A stretch of DNA of 64,000 nt from Adiantum capillus-veneris (Eukaryota > Streptophyta > Polypodiopsida > Polypodiales > Pteridaceae): the NCBI GenBank assembly GCA_014529385.2, contig CM043963.1, forward strand, positions 67,669,412-67,733,411, given 5' to 3'. This document shows, piece by piece, positions 12,022 to 22,019 of this stretch. Under the pieces are notes generated by a model that did no database searches, had not been told where the DNA came from, and saw only the letters and a list, made by a program, of their open reading frames with translations. How positions within the stretch are numbered: position 1 is the first letter of the stretch; each line of letters starts with the position of its first letter. Position numbers and translations under genes: made by a program.

Positions 12022-12452
12022 CATGTTAGAAACTGACTCTGAATAGCTAAGTCGGATTTTGACTTATCGGATATTTACTGAGCTGTATTTTGCCAAGTCG
12101 GATGTAACTGTCTTTCAATTGCAGTCTTCTGAATGTCTTGTGACTGGGTAGATAAGTCGGATTTATCTATATAAGTGGGGAATGTATCTGTGCACGATGT
12201 ATCTGTTCTCTGATATGAATGTGATGATGATGGTGCAGTGCAGCAACTATTCAGTGTATTGTCTCTGCTTACTCTGATATTCTTTGAGTAGTTATGTTTA
12301 CTGTGTCTGAATTGTTGTTGATGAAGCATGGTGGAGTAGATGGTTATTCTTGCTGTGTATGATGTTCATGTGTTGACCTAACCCACAACACATTTGGCGA
12401 TCATGCTGGGGATCGAGCCCAGAATCTCATGTGTTGACCTAACCCACAACAA
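12022..12452 (+). mobile_element. Miniature LTR element (TRIM-like) inserted in gypsy-3 RNase H
   Basis: A 367-bp LTR-like unit (12024-12390) starts TGTTAGAAACTGAC and ends CCCACAACA. Four bases later comes a primer-binding-site-like sequence starting TGGCGATCATGCTGGGG (12395-12415), whose complement fits the standard T-arm/acceptor spacing of a tRNA 3' end. The final 24 bp of the LTR then recur at 12428-12451 as the remnant of a second LTR. The insertion is flanked by AGGCA at 12017-12021 and 12453-12457, the 5-bp duplication expected of integrase. The LTR has TATATAAG at 12168-12175 and repeated AAGTCGGAT words. No coding capacity. The second LTR is almost wholly deleted, and one or two extra bases lie between LTR edges and the duplications. 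Confidence 0.75.
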
Positions 12453-12457
12453 AGGCA

Positions 12458-13414
12458 ATCACCACAAGCATCGCATTGGACCTCAAATGGTTTTGAGAGA
12501 TCCGGTAGTGTAAGCACAGGTTGAGAGATAAGCTTTTCTTTAAGCTTTTCGAAAGCATTGTTCTCCTTAGCAGACCATGTATACCTAACGCTTTTCTTTG
12601 TTAGGTCATGTAATGGTCCCGCAATTTGTGAGAACTTTTCTATGAAGCGTCTATAGTATGCACACATACCTATGAAGCTTCTTAGTTCATGAAGATTCCT
12701 TGGTTTAGGCCATCCTTTTATTACCTCTAACTTGGATGGATCCATTTGGATGCCATCTTGAGAGATAATGTGACCTAAATACTAAATCTCTTACAAGAAA
12801 AATTCACTTTTCTTTCGATTAACATAAAGTTTATTCTCTCTTAAAACTTGAAATATTACCTGGAGGTGTTGCTTGTGTTCCTCCAATGAATTAGAGTAGA
12901 TGATAATATCATCAAAGAACACTCCAGTGAAGGTTCGATGAGGCCTGAACAGCTTCTCCATCAAGAGGTTGAATGTGGCTGGTGCATTGGTCAAGCCAAA
13001 AGGCATGACAATGTATTCGTAAAGACCAAATGTAGTACGAAATGCGGTCTTTACAATGTCTTGATCAACTATCCTTATTTGATGATAGCCACTTTTTAGG
13101 TCAACCCTACTGAAGTAGGTCGATCCTTGTAGCTTATCAAATAGGTCTTCTACCCGTGGAACGGGAAACCTATTCTTGATAGTGATCCTATTTAGTGCTC
13201 TATAGTCGACACACATACGATATGTGCCGTCTTTCTTTTGCACTAATAGCACAGGTGAGCAAAATGGAGATGAGCTTGGCCTAACCATACCCTTCTCAAC
13301 TAACTCATGCACTTGCCGCATAATCTCCTCTTGTTGAGCTTGAGAAACTCTATAAGGAGGTTTATTAGGCGGTGAACTTCCTGGAAGAAGTTCAATTGCA
13401 TGGTCATCATTACC
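12458..13414 (-). pseudogene. gypsy-3 reverse transcriptase and RNase H start
   Basis: After the TGA at 13415-13417 the same frame continues with GSSPPNKPPYRVSQAQ, the RT palm (VDYRALNRITIKNRFPVPR, SRVDLKSGYHQIRI, MPFGLTNAPATFNLLM) and an intact catalytic box VFFDDIIIYS. Stops TAA (12791-12793) and TAG (12782-12784) interrupt the RT connection (L*EI*YLGHIIS; gypsy-1 has LQEIQ). The RNase H start FEVQCDACGDC is split by the inserted element at 12022-12452; deleting it with one AGGCA copy restores CDACGDCLNSLGAVLLQ in frame. Confidence 0.9.
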
Positions 13415-14869
13415 TCATTTAGGAGGTAGCTCACAAGGGATGTCGTCAATAAAAACATCTTGAAACCCCTTGAGAAAATTGGATAACTCTAATTCCTTTT
13501 GGTTGCTTTTATTTTCTTTTGCTAAAGCATTAGGTTCATTTTGAGAGTCTTTAACAAAAACCATGTACACAGAAATTGAGCTCTTTATTGACTTGTTGAA
13601 AGCTGGTGTATGTACAATGGGGATGGTGTTACCCATTTCCTTAGCATCTATAAACATGTCTTTTTCCCTGAACTTAAAGGAGATTCTCCTTTCAGGAAAT
13701 TTAACATCGGCAGCCAGGCGGTCAAACCATGGTGCCCCTAGGATTACATCCTCATGCTTGAGAGGAGAGATAAAGAAGTCCTCTTTGTCCACATAGCCTT
13801 GGACATGAAGCCTCAATTTCCCGATTAAGGGAGTGACTGAAGCTTCTTGCCCCTTGAAGGCACTGTCTGCGGGTAGGACATCTCCCATCTCGTAGGATTG
13901 TATTCCTAGCTTGGTGGCCAACTCTATAGATATAAAATTGTGAGTAGAACCAGGGTCAAAGAGAACAAAAGCATCATGTTCTCTTACCTTTCCCCAAGCA
14001 TGGCATAGAGGAGATCCTTTGTGGTGAGTTTGGTGAGTCTCCTCCTCTTGGATTTCAACCAAGGAAGCTCTAGGAGGATCTTGGCGGTTGTTCTTTTGGG
14101 GACAAGCGCGGTACGCATGCCCTTGTTCGCCGCACTTGAAATATCGGTGATCCTTACGATAACGCTCAAGCTCTTCAGGAGAGAGTTTATTCTTACCTTT
14201 GTAAAGTCCCTTCTCTTTAGCTTTGTTGGAGTTGCCCTTAGGAGACTTTTGGACATTGTCCTTCCCCTTAGGCTCATTGGAATCCTTGTTTTCGGGGGGC
14301 TTATTATTTCTTTTTGCCCCCGTTTGGAAATTGATTCTAGAGGCGACCATAGTGTGGTGTATTACCGCCGATATGGTACGTGGTCTTTGGGAGTTGACAT
14401 ACTCCGCCATTTCTTCGATTAAGCCCGCACAAAATTGTTGCTTTTGCTCTCCAAAATCCAACTTTTTGAAGACAGTGGCTTTGAGTTGTAGGTCCCAAAA
14501 CTTGTCTACATATTTGTGGATAGATTCATTGAGAGAGAGCTTTAAGCTTCGCCATTCGGTGAGTACTTTGTCTTTGGCATCGGTGGTCAAAAACTGCTTC
14601 ATAATGGAAGCTCTTAAAGCTTTCCATGTTCGTGGAGCTTCACCGTTGGCTCGTAGGCTAGACCACCATTGTCTGGCGGACTTTTGAAAGTGCATAGCTA
14701 CATGGCGTAGCTTAGAGGACTCCGTGAAGCCCTCATCTCCAAACGCCACATCGAATTGCTGGATAAAGGCCAAGACTTTGTCCGTGGCACCAAAGGTACC
14801 ATCATAGTAAGGAAAGAGATGCTCTTCCCTCCCTCTTTGAATTTCTTCAGCTTGGACGACCTCTTCCAT
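13415..14869 (-). pseudogene. gypsy-3 gag core and aspartic protease
   Basis: 484 codons open. The gag core (about residues 30-190; AFGDEGFTESSKLRHVAM, W-SLRANGEAPRTWKALR) is followed by a linker rich in Lys, Asn and Glu and a zinc knuckle reading YFKCGEQGHAYRAC. The first Cys is replaced by Tyr (TAT; gypsy-1 has TGT), which should weaken RNA binding. The protease core is LFDPGSTHNFIS (about residue 305). The frame ends at TGA 13415-13417 where gypsy-1 has CGA. A one-base deletion near 14820 separates this frame from the gag N-terminal frame upstream, so the original gag was a single ORF. Confidence 0.85.
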
Positions 14870-14901
14870 GCGGCATAGGATTTCATATGGCCTCTTCTTT
14901 T

Positions 14902-15570
14902 TTATGGTTCAAAAGTTGCACCATCACTTTCTTCAGAAGGTGGAGAAGAGGGTGACCTCTTTCTCGCCTTTTTCTTGTCTTGATCTTTGTCGTCTTCACC
15001 ATAGCTTTCATAAGAGGAAGAGGATAAAGAAGATGGAGGAGAGGGTGTCCTCTTTCTCGCCTTTTTCTTCTCTTGCTTTTTATCATCCCTCTTTGAATTA
15101 TGGCGTGGAGAAGAGTGTGATGGTCTTCTCCGCTTTGGTGGTGATGGAGAGCGTTTAGCCCGCCGTCTTCGTGGAGCCATCTCCGCCGAGGTGGCGGGAG
15201 ACTCACTTCTTTCTCGTTCCTTCGGTGGAGGCTCTTGAGTTCTCCTTTGGGAAGGAGATGCATCATCTAGAAGTAAATTCTTGAGCCCTTCATATGGATT
15301 CTGTTCTTCTTCCCGAATCGGAGAGAGACCTCTTTTGGTAGTCTCACAAGGAGGCTTCCCAGGTGTTCTCTCGTCATGGTGATGAGCTTGGAGAATCCCA
15401 TGAGCACGGAGCTGCCGTTGCACTTCACTTTGGAGAGATGGATTGCCCATGGCTTGTTGAAGCCTAGAAACAAGATAGTTAACAAGCATTGAAGCATCAT
15501 TAGTAGTTTGCTCATGAGCAAAATCAAAGTTATCAACATTAATTTCACTCTCTTTACTATTGTCAGCCAT
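14902..15570 (-). pseudogene. gypsy-3 gag N-terminal region (basic Ser/Pro/Arg-rich)
   Basis: 222 codons starting ATG at 15570 (MADNSKESEINVDNFDFAHE). The first 70 residues match the starts of gypsy-1 and of the fragment at 57057; the rest is low-complexity Arg/Lys/Ser/Pro (ARKRTPSPPSSLSSSSYES). It stops at TAA 14902-14904, after which the same frame resumes (KSYAAWKRSSKLKKFKEGG) before the shift into the gag core. The homologous gypsy-1 region reads straight into the core, so this is the N-terminus of gag and not a separate gene. Confidence 0.8.
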
Positions 15571-15632
15571 TCTAACAACTTTTAGGTGTAAACGAGTTAG
15601 AGGCGACTATAAAAAAACAAAATTTTGCCACA

Positions 15633-15941
15633 TTGATTGAGCACCCAACATCTATTGAGGCCCCTTCAGCTTCTGGTGAGCACGGTGGTCCTTGCCCCAT
15701 ATGTAGATCATTCTTTCATGAGTGGTGTGGTCACTTCAGCTTGCCATGCGGACATATGTATCATATATCATGCTTGATGCAAAGCATGATGAATAACTTT
15801 CATTGTGCTATATATGAGTATGAGATATCCAAAAATCTATATGCAATGTTCAAAATGTCTGAAGACTATAATAAGCTTAAAGGTCAGCGTGAACAGGAGA
15901 ATGAAGATATTCTCACAAATATTTCACTATCACTTGGATAG
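15633..15941 (+). pseudogene. RING-like zinc-finger fragment
   Basis: About 100 codons open, no ATG near the start. The sequence CPICRSFFHEWCGHFSLPCG then HMYHISCL follows the C-x2-C ... C-G-H-x2-H-x2-C order of a RING finger, but the last Cys pair is degraded (HCAIYEYEI keeps one Cys). A charged tail (KLKGQREQENEDILTN) follows and ends at TAG 15939-15941. RING domains usually act in ubiquitin ligases; here only a partial domain remains, next to a hAT transposase on the opposite strand. Whether it was carried by that transposon is not known. Confidence 0.45.
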
Positions 15942-16228
15942 TTTTTGTAACATTTGAAAAAATTTACTCGTTGTCTTGCGAGAATTTATTAGTGAATTGT
16001 GAATTGTCTTCACTTCAACTTCAATTATGATATGTGATAATGCAACGATTTGTTAGGGCTTTGTATATTATGAAGCTTTAATAGTGATTTGTGGCCTTGT
16101 AAAGGTTTTTAAGGGCTTCGTTTATTATTAAGCAAATGTCTAAACCTCAAACTAAATATAAAAAAAATCTTATAAGATAAACAGTTTCTGAACTTAACCA
16201 GAAGTCACTCAATGGATTCGATAATCTA
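15942..16228. other. Non-coding spacer
   Basis: AT-rich stretch between the RING-like fragment and the hAT remnant; no ORF or repeat recognised. Confidence 0.4.
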
Positions 16229-17100
16229 TTAATTAAACCACCGTCGCTTGCTGCGACGGGTCAAAGTTGGTTCAATTTCCAAATTCTCTTCAATCTCTTC
16301 TAAATTACATGTAGTTTCTACTTCATGAGATTCCCCTTGCAGCTCACTGTCTTCGTCCACCTCATCATTGGTTACATCATAAGTCCAGCGCGGCATCTCC
16401 TCTTTGTAGTTCTCAGCTTGCACTCTTGCCAATAGCCGATGGTTGCAGTACATACACACCAATTTTTCAGCTCTTGAATTTAGAAGGCGGTTTTTGATGG
16501 TGGAATGTACATATTTATATGTACTCCAGTTTCTCTCAGAACTTGAATTGGATCAACATTGGGCTAGGATTCTAACAGCTAGGCGTTTAAGGGTGGGTGC
16601 ACTACCACCATTCATCATCCACCACTTCCACGTTGGTTGCTATGTGGCAAGTTTCTGCACAAATTCTGTACCAAACTTACCCTCTTTGAGTTTAAACTTC
16701 GTAAGATTAGTAACAACTGATGCATGCTCATCAGGATCATCATAAAATCTGTCTATCACATCATAAAAGTCTTCCAGCACCTCCTCATCAAGTTTCTCTA
16801 TTTCCATTGCCCAATACTCTGGATCCAATAAGAAAGCTATGCTGTGTAGTGGACTATGTGCTCCAACCCTTCGACCATGCACATACTTTCTCAAAATTTC
16901 TCTCCTCTTTTGAGTGAATGGTGTCTTCCAAGGCTTCACAATTGGCTCCTGGGCTCCTCTGGATTTGCAAGGCTTTCTTGAACAGTCCATCGAGCCATCC
17001 AAACCTTACCTATGTTAGGCAAGGCAGAATCCAGTTGGCGTAATGCGAGCATAATTGGCATCATGACATTGTGCACAATATGCTATCTCTTCTTTCAAGT
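16229..17100 (-). pseudogene. hAT-family transposase, C-terminal part
   Basis: On the minus strand a damaged frame reads HNVMMPIMLALRQLDSALPN, GKVWMARWTVQESL, then (after a shift) PLHSIAFLLDPEYWAMEIEK, TEFVQKLAT, a stop, NGGSAPTLKRLAVRILAQC, a stop, and SSSERNWSTYKYVHSTIKNR. The last block is the hAT C-terminal dimerisation domain (consensus ..A.RIL....SS...ERNWS....H..KRNRL). The C-terminal tail is acidic and ends RRSKRRWFN. The N-terminal zinc finger and most of the catalytic core are missing: similarity stops near 17100 where a tandem-repeat region begins. At least two stops and one frameshift show it is inactive. hAT transposases cut and paste elements with 8-bp duplications; I could not find the element's ends. 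Confidence 0.85.
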
Positions 17101-17189
17101 ATTATTCAAACCAAACATTAGTGTTATAATCAATATCACACACAAGCGTAGTAGTGAAGCCTGAAGGGAATAAACCTCAATCCACTCAA

Positions 17190-17950
17190 ACATAAGCAAG
17201 CAAATACAACGGTGAATCAAATATGTGATCAGTCCATCCCAAAAGTAGAGATAATCGACCCAAAGATTCACCTTCCTACCCCTTTCATGAATCAGTCCAC
17301 TCCAAAAAAGAACTAATGACCCATGATTGGAGCTCTAATCAAAATAGCAAGCAAATACAACGGTGAATCAAACATGTGATCAGTCCATCCCAAAAGTAGA
17401 GATATCGACCCAAAGATTCACCTTCCTACCTCCTTTCATGAATCAGTCCAGTCCAAAAATGAACTAATGACCCATGATTGGAGCTCTAATCGGAATAGCA
17501 AGCAAATACAGCGGTGAATCAAACATGTGATCAGTCCATCCCAAAAGTAGAGATATCGACCCAAAGATTCACCTTTCTACCTCCTTTCATGAATCAGTCC
17601 AGTCCAAAAAAGAACTAATGACCCATAATTGGAGCTCTAATCGGAATAGCAAGAAAATACAACGGTGAATCAAACATGTGATCAGTCCATCCCAAAAGTA
17701 GAGATATCGACCCAAAGATTCACCTTTCTATATCTTTTCAAGAATCAGTTCAGTCCAAAAAAGAACTAATGACCCATGATAGAAGTTCTAATCAATATAG
17801 CAATCAATTTAGCAAATATAACGGTGAACCAAACATGAGATTAGTCCATCCCAAATGTAGAGATACCGACCCAAAGTTTCACCTTTCTACCTCCTTTCAA
17901 GAATCAGTTCAGTCCAAAAAAGAACTAATGATCCATGATCAGAGTTACAT
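17190..17950. repeat. 151-bp tandem repeat array (five copies)
   Basis: The phrase GGTGAATCAAACATGTGATC recurs at about 17211, 17362, 17513, 17664 and 17822 (one diverged), giving a period of 151, 151, 151 and 158 bp. Each unit also holds CAGTCCATCCCAAAAGTAGA and GAACTAATGACCCATGATTG. Copies 2-4 are nearly identical, implying recent expansion or homogenisation. Confidence 0.95.
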
Positions 17951-18357
17951 TAAGTTTTAATTTTTTTTAAAGACTATTCATTTTTTTACCTTTAGTTTTT
18001 CTTCTAAATTTTAAAGGATGACCAAATTTAGAGGAAGCGGTGATGTGATGTGATGTCTACTACACGGTTATATAGAGCCGCCAAATATGGAGGGGGTACA
18101 TGACGGGGCCGGCAGGATTCTTGCTGTGCCCACCGGGCCCGCCGAGTTTCTTCATAAGCCCGCCGGGCCCACCGGGATTGTTGGTTGCCCCGTCGGCTCT
18201 ATGTTTTCTATCGATTTTCGTAGGTCATGACATTAGATATGTTATTAACATGAAAAAAATAGTGATAATAACAACAATAATTAACATTTAACAAAATGCG
18301 TCATCGCGTAATTAAAATCTCTGCTCATATGGTTCGTTTGAGAAATGGAGAATAGAA
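17951..18357. other. Non-coding, with a GC-rich island at 18095-18205
   Basis: An AT-rich stretch followed by a GC-rich patch of imperfect CCCACCGGGCCCGCCG-type repeats. The patch would encode a Gly/Pro-rich 63-residue peptide, but there is no support for it being a gene. Confidence 0.4.
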
Positions 18358-19205
18358 GCAATCGGTCCTTAACCAAGAGCCCAATCAGGTAAATTGTACA
18401 TTCTAGTTGGTGTAGATTACATGACCCGATGGGCGGAAGTGGCAGCCACCACCCGCATTATAGCCCAAGAGGTAGCAAAGTTCATATTTGAGCACATCTG
18501 GTGCGGTTTTTGCACTCCTCTTGAGATAATATCTGATAGGGGACTAGGTTTCAGAGGCGATCTAGTGGGAGAGTTGAAAAAGTTAGGCATTACACGCTGA
18601 CATTCCATACCATACTATCCACAGTGTAATGGCCTAGTAGAAAAGGTAAACGGAATGATCTGCAAAATCATCACAAAGCTGATGAATAACCACACAAGTG
18701 ACTGGGATAAACATCTCATGGCCGCTCTATGGGCCTACCGAACGACATTCCGAACATCATTAGGTTTCACCCCTTTCAATCTAGTTTATGGAAAGGAGGA
18801 AATTCTACCCATTGAGGTACAGATAGCCAGCTTACGAGTCATGGCTAGCCACTTACAACGCCCAATTATAAATCTCCGCAACCACATCCTGGATCTGGAA
18901 AGACTCCAACTAGATAGGGAAGATACAATCAATCACTATGAAGCACAGGCAGAGTGACGCCGGCTCACCTTCAATCAAGGGCTTAAGGAAAAGGGCCTGG
19001 AGAAAGGCATATTAGTATTGAGATACAACAACAGATTTGACACCAGGAAGGACAAGAACTTTCAACCCTAATGGGAAGGACCAATCATTGTCAAAAGGCG
19101 CTATGACAACGACGGCTATAAGCTGACGGAAGCAGATGGGAGAATTCACAAGACTAGAGTCAATGGATGGAGGCTAAAAAGGTATTTCCTTAGGTTTGAT
19201 CCAGA
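18358..19205 (+). pseudogene. Tat-like gypsy integrase fragment
   Basis: Starts inside the integrase core (ILVGVDYMTRWAEVAATTRI), keeps the second catalytic Asp (IISDRGLGFR) and, after a TGA at 18598-18600, the Glu region (YYPQCNGLVEKVNGM). It then runs on through WAYRTTFRTSLGFTPFNLVY to the C-terminal WEGPIIVKRRYDN.. and RVNGWRLKRYFLRFDPEF. It is homologous to the integrase of gypsy-2 (38930-40158) but extends past the point where gypsy-2 is cut (NGWQ), so it shows the natural C-terminus of that family. The first Asp and zinc-binding domain are missing. Confidence 0.85.
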
Positions 19206-19288
19206 GTTCATGCTAGATATTCCACAAGAGGGGGAACCCTCCAACTCCATGACTAAAGAATCAGACGTAGGGCTAGAAGCATCGTGTG

Positions 19289-19289
19289 T

Positions 19290-19321
<32 letters not shown>
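19289..19321. repeat. (CT)n microsatellite
   Basis: Pure CT tract directly downstream of the Tat-like integrase fragment. Confidence 0.95.
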
Positions 19322-19325
<4 letters not shown>

Positions 19326-19403
19326 CTATAATCTCTCGTGTGTGAAAATTTCTCTCTCCCTATTAAGTAAGTTACTCAAATATCTATTTAGCTACGTCAT
19401 ATT

Positions 19404-19905
19404 TTCTAACACTGATGGAAATGCTTTCAGTAAAACACAAGAATTCAACGCCATATTATCCCAGGTGTAATGGGAAAGCTGAAAGTAGTAACAAAACCAT
19501 CAAGAACATTCTCACCAAGATTGTGCAAAAGGAGCCACATCAATGGGATATTAAGCTCCAAACTGCTTTATGGGCCTACAAGACAGCTTACAAAGGTACC
19601 ACTGGACTGACACCATCTAGAATGGTATATGGCATTGAAGTTGTAGTGCCTATGGAATTCATAATTCCCACTCTCAAGATGGCGGTGGAATATGGATTGG
19701 ATTTTAATCACAATCTTAAACAAAGACTAGAGGAACTAACAAAGTTAGATGAGTTAAGACAACGGGTATGCTGGAACGGGAGATTGTTCAGCAAAGAAGG
19801 AAGCATTGGCATGATAGGAGAATCAAAGTTCGGGAATTCTAGAAGGGCGACTTGGTTTTTCTATATCAATCCAAACTGGGCCCAAAGAAGCCAAACTTAA
19901 AGATA
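19404..19905 (+). pseudogene. Second gypsy integrase fragment, different family
   Basis: Begins near the catalytic Glu (STPYYPRCNGKAESSNKTIK) and continues with LTKIVQKEPHQWDIKLQTAL, WAYKTAYKGTTGLTPSRMVY and a C-terminal GDLVFLYQ-like segment split by a frameshift near 19850. The Glu box CNGKAES differs from the CNGLVEK of gypsy-2, so this is a separate gypsy lineage, possibly Athila/Tat-like. The upstream part is missing at the (CT)n junction. Confidence 0.8.
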
Positions 19906-20692
19906 GCTTGGGCTGCTCCATATGAAGTGGACTGGGTGTTTTCCAGTGACACAGTAAGGTTGAAGGATTTAACTAGATTACTACTTCCAGGTGTTTACAA
20001 TGTAGGGACAAGGTCAAGCTATATTGTTCTAATGAGAAAAAGGCTTCCCAAGAAGATGATACTAGTATTGTCGTTACTGATGGTCAGGAATTCTCAGAAC
20101 CAACTGAACCTCTTCCATATACAGCCAATACTAGAGCCAGTAAAGGTGACAGAAAAGTATTAGTATAACAAAACAGTGCTAGTGTCAGAGTCAGTAAAGC
20201 GTCAGAGTCACTTTCAGTTTTTATGGGGAAAAGGATCAGTGATAACTATTAGAAGGATGATGATGCACAAAACTCTAGGAACAGTAAGTAGTGGAGCTTT
20301 TATGGTGAGAATGCATTTAACAGTAAGGAGGGTGGGTATTCTTCCTCATAAATCTCTTACGCGACGTCTCCCTACTGTTACACATTCTCCATCGCCGAGC
20401 TCTGGGGGGTCTTCACTACAACTGCAAACTTCATTGTCAGCAAACTCTGTCGAACACTACCTATCTCTACCTGACACACCTGGCTACAGCTTTGACTATC
20501 CAAGTAAGTCTTCTTCCTCTACAGACTCACCATCCTCACACTGTATGGGTAGGAAGAAAATGTCAGGGAAGATGCAGAAAACCATAGATAAAACTTCGCC
20601 CATCATCACTTCTCTTAAATCAGCCTTCCTTACCAATTATTTCGCATAGCAAGATACAAAGGCATGTATTCATTGAGCAGGACGAAGCGTTG
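19906..20692 (+). pseudogene. Linker region between integrase and a downstream unknown ORF
   Basis: Several frames carry coding-like sequence: an integrase C-terminal tail (AWAAPYEVDWVFSSDTVRLK) and a Ser/Pro/Thr-rich stretch (THSPSPSSGGSSLQLQTSLS). In frame at 20645-20692 comes IQRHVFIEQDEALL, which continues on the far side of the TTAA element. I cannot assign a function. Confidence 0.45.
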
Positions 20693-20696
20693 TTAA

Positions 20697-22019
20697 CACT
20701 AGAATGGTAACCTAACAAGACATAAAAGTGTCATTTCAGGGTTTTGGAAAAAATTTCCAAAACCATAGTAGATCCACTCATTTTGAAAAATCCTTTCATG
20801 AGCTTATAGTTCAAGAACTACTACATATAGAAAAAATGAGAAACTTGTAAGTTTTCTCATCCCTTGGTCACTACAAGCCTCCAAAGTTTATGGACCAGTG
20901 CATTTTGCCCAAAACAGCAATTTCTTACAGTTGATTGCATATAAATAAGAGTGGAGATTTTTGTAGGACATGAGATAAAATGCCCCGTTAACTTCAATGG
21001 ATTGGTGATCAAAACATATGGTTTCTTTTACCTCACTAATTTTTTTTGGGAAAAAAATAGGTACAAAAAAAGTTCCATCTTTGCCATTCTACGGACCTAT
21101 CATCAAAGTTTCTAATAGTCACGCTCAATAAAGATACTATATACATTAGTTCTTAGTTCCCTTTGGGCCTTTGGATTCAAAAGGATCCATGGAACATGTC
21201 AAAAGGATAATGGATCTCTTACTAAGTGGAACCTTGGGGACAATGTTAAAGTGCTAAATACAGCAAACATGAAAAAATTGGGTTTAGCATTATGACCTCT
21301 AGAAACCCATAGAAACTACTCAATATCTAGCTAGGTTTGTACTCTATGATTAGATATGGTTACTACCTAAAAAATACACACAATTGGCCTAAGAAACTAG
21401 CAATATCGAGAAAGTTATACTTGCTACTCTAAAATGTATCGTATTCTTCAGCAATCAAAAAACTCAACCATCATCATATACTATGCTATATAGCATATTA
21501 GGTCCCCCAAAACTCAAGGAAGATTAGCTTTATGTTATACGTTACACTTACACAATTAAAATTGAATTTGGATATCAAGAAAGGCACCAAAAATTTTATA
21601 AAAGTGCTAGGATTATGCAATTCTTGTAAGTTGGTCATAACTCTCAATTTTAACACTTAGCTCTCCCTACAAGCATCAAAACATGTTGAGAACAATGAAG
21701 GCCTAACCTCTAGCCATCTAAACCTCACAAACATGAAGTTTAGAGTGGTATAGTTGCCAAAAATTGAAAAAAAAGGCAAAAACAGGACCCGTTTTTTCAC
21801 ACAGTTTAGGTTCAAGAATGTTGTGCAAGAGTAACGTTAATGGTGAGATCGATACTCCAAAAAAAATGTCAAGTTTTTTTCAGCTCATAAGGCAACTTTG
21901 TGGTTATATATCACCTAGAAATTCATTTTCATACTCTTCAAATAATTCAAGCAAAATGGTCACTTAACATGACACAAAAGTGTCCAAGGACATAAAAGTG
22001 TCCTGTTACCACTCTAGTG
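20697..22019. mobile_element. TTAA-flanked terminal-inverted-repeat element, non-autonomous
   Basis: Left end CACTAGAATGGTAAC, right end (reverse complement) CACTAGAGTGGTAAC; one mismatch in 15. TTAA lies immediately outside both ends (20693-20696 and 22020-22023). Just inside each end lies the near-palindromic word GACATAAAAGTGTC. Length is 1323 bp, AT-rich, no transposase ORF. TTAA duplication is typical of piggyBac-type elements, whereas the CACTA start is reminiscent of En/Spm elements (normally 3-bp duplications). Because TTAA is itself a palindrome, the exact edge is ambiguous. Removing the element with one TTAA joins a reading frame across the site. Confidence 0.75.

Larger units (their letters stand above)
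8291..15640 (-). mobile_element. gypsy-3: antisense chromovirus with 3' LTR, lacking the 5' LTR
   Basis: On the minus strand the order is gag N-terminal region (15570), gag core and protease, RT, RNase H, integrase, chromodomain (ending 10193), polypurine tract, 3' LTR. The C-terminal chromodomain defines a chromovirus, a group that tends to target heterochromatin. After removing the 431-bp insertion at 12022-12452, pol is one frame broken only by single stops. The 5' LTR and primer-binding site are absent: similarity ends near 15640, where a RING-like fragment begins. Confidence 0.9.

Noticed and set aside
13563..14687. Plus-strand ORFs opposite gypsy-3 gag
   Set aside because: Antisense shadows of a well-supported minus-strand gag and protease.
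17190..17950. CRISPR-like array
   Set aside because: The repeat unit is 151 bp with no unique spacers; it is a simple tandem repeat in a plant genome.
18100..18291. Collagen-like Gly/Pro-rich ORF
   Set aside because: 63 codons only, in a short GC-rich patch with no homologue or context; likely chance.
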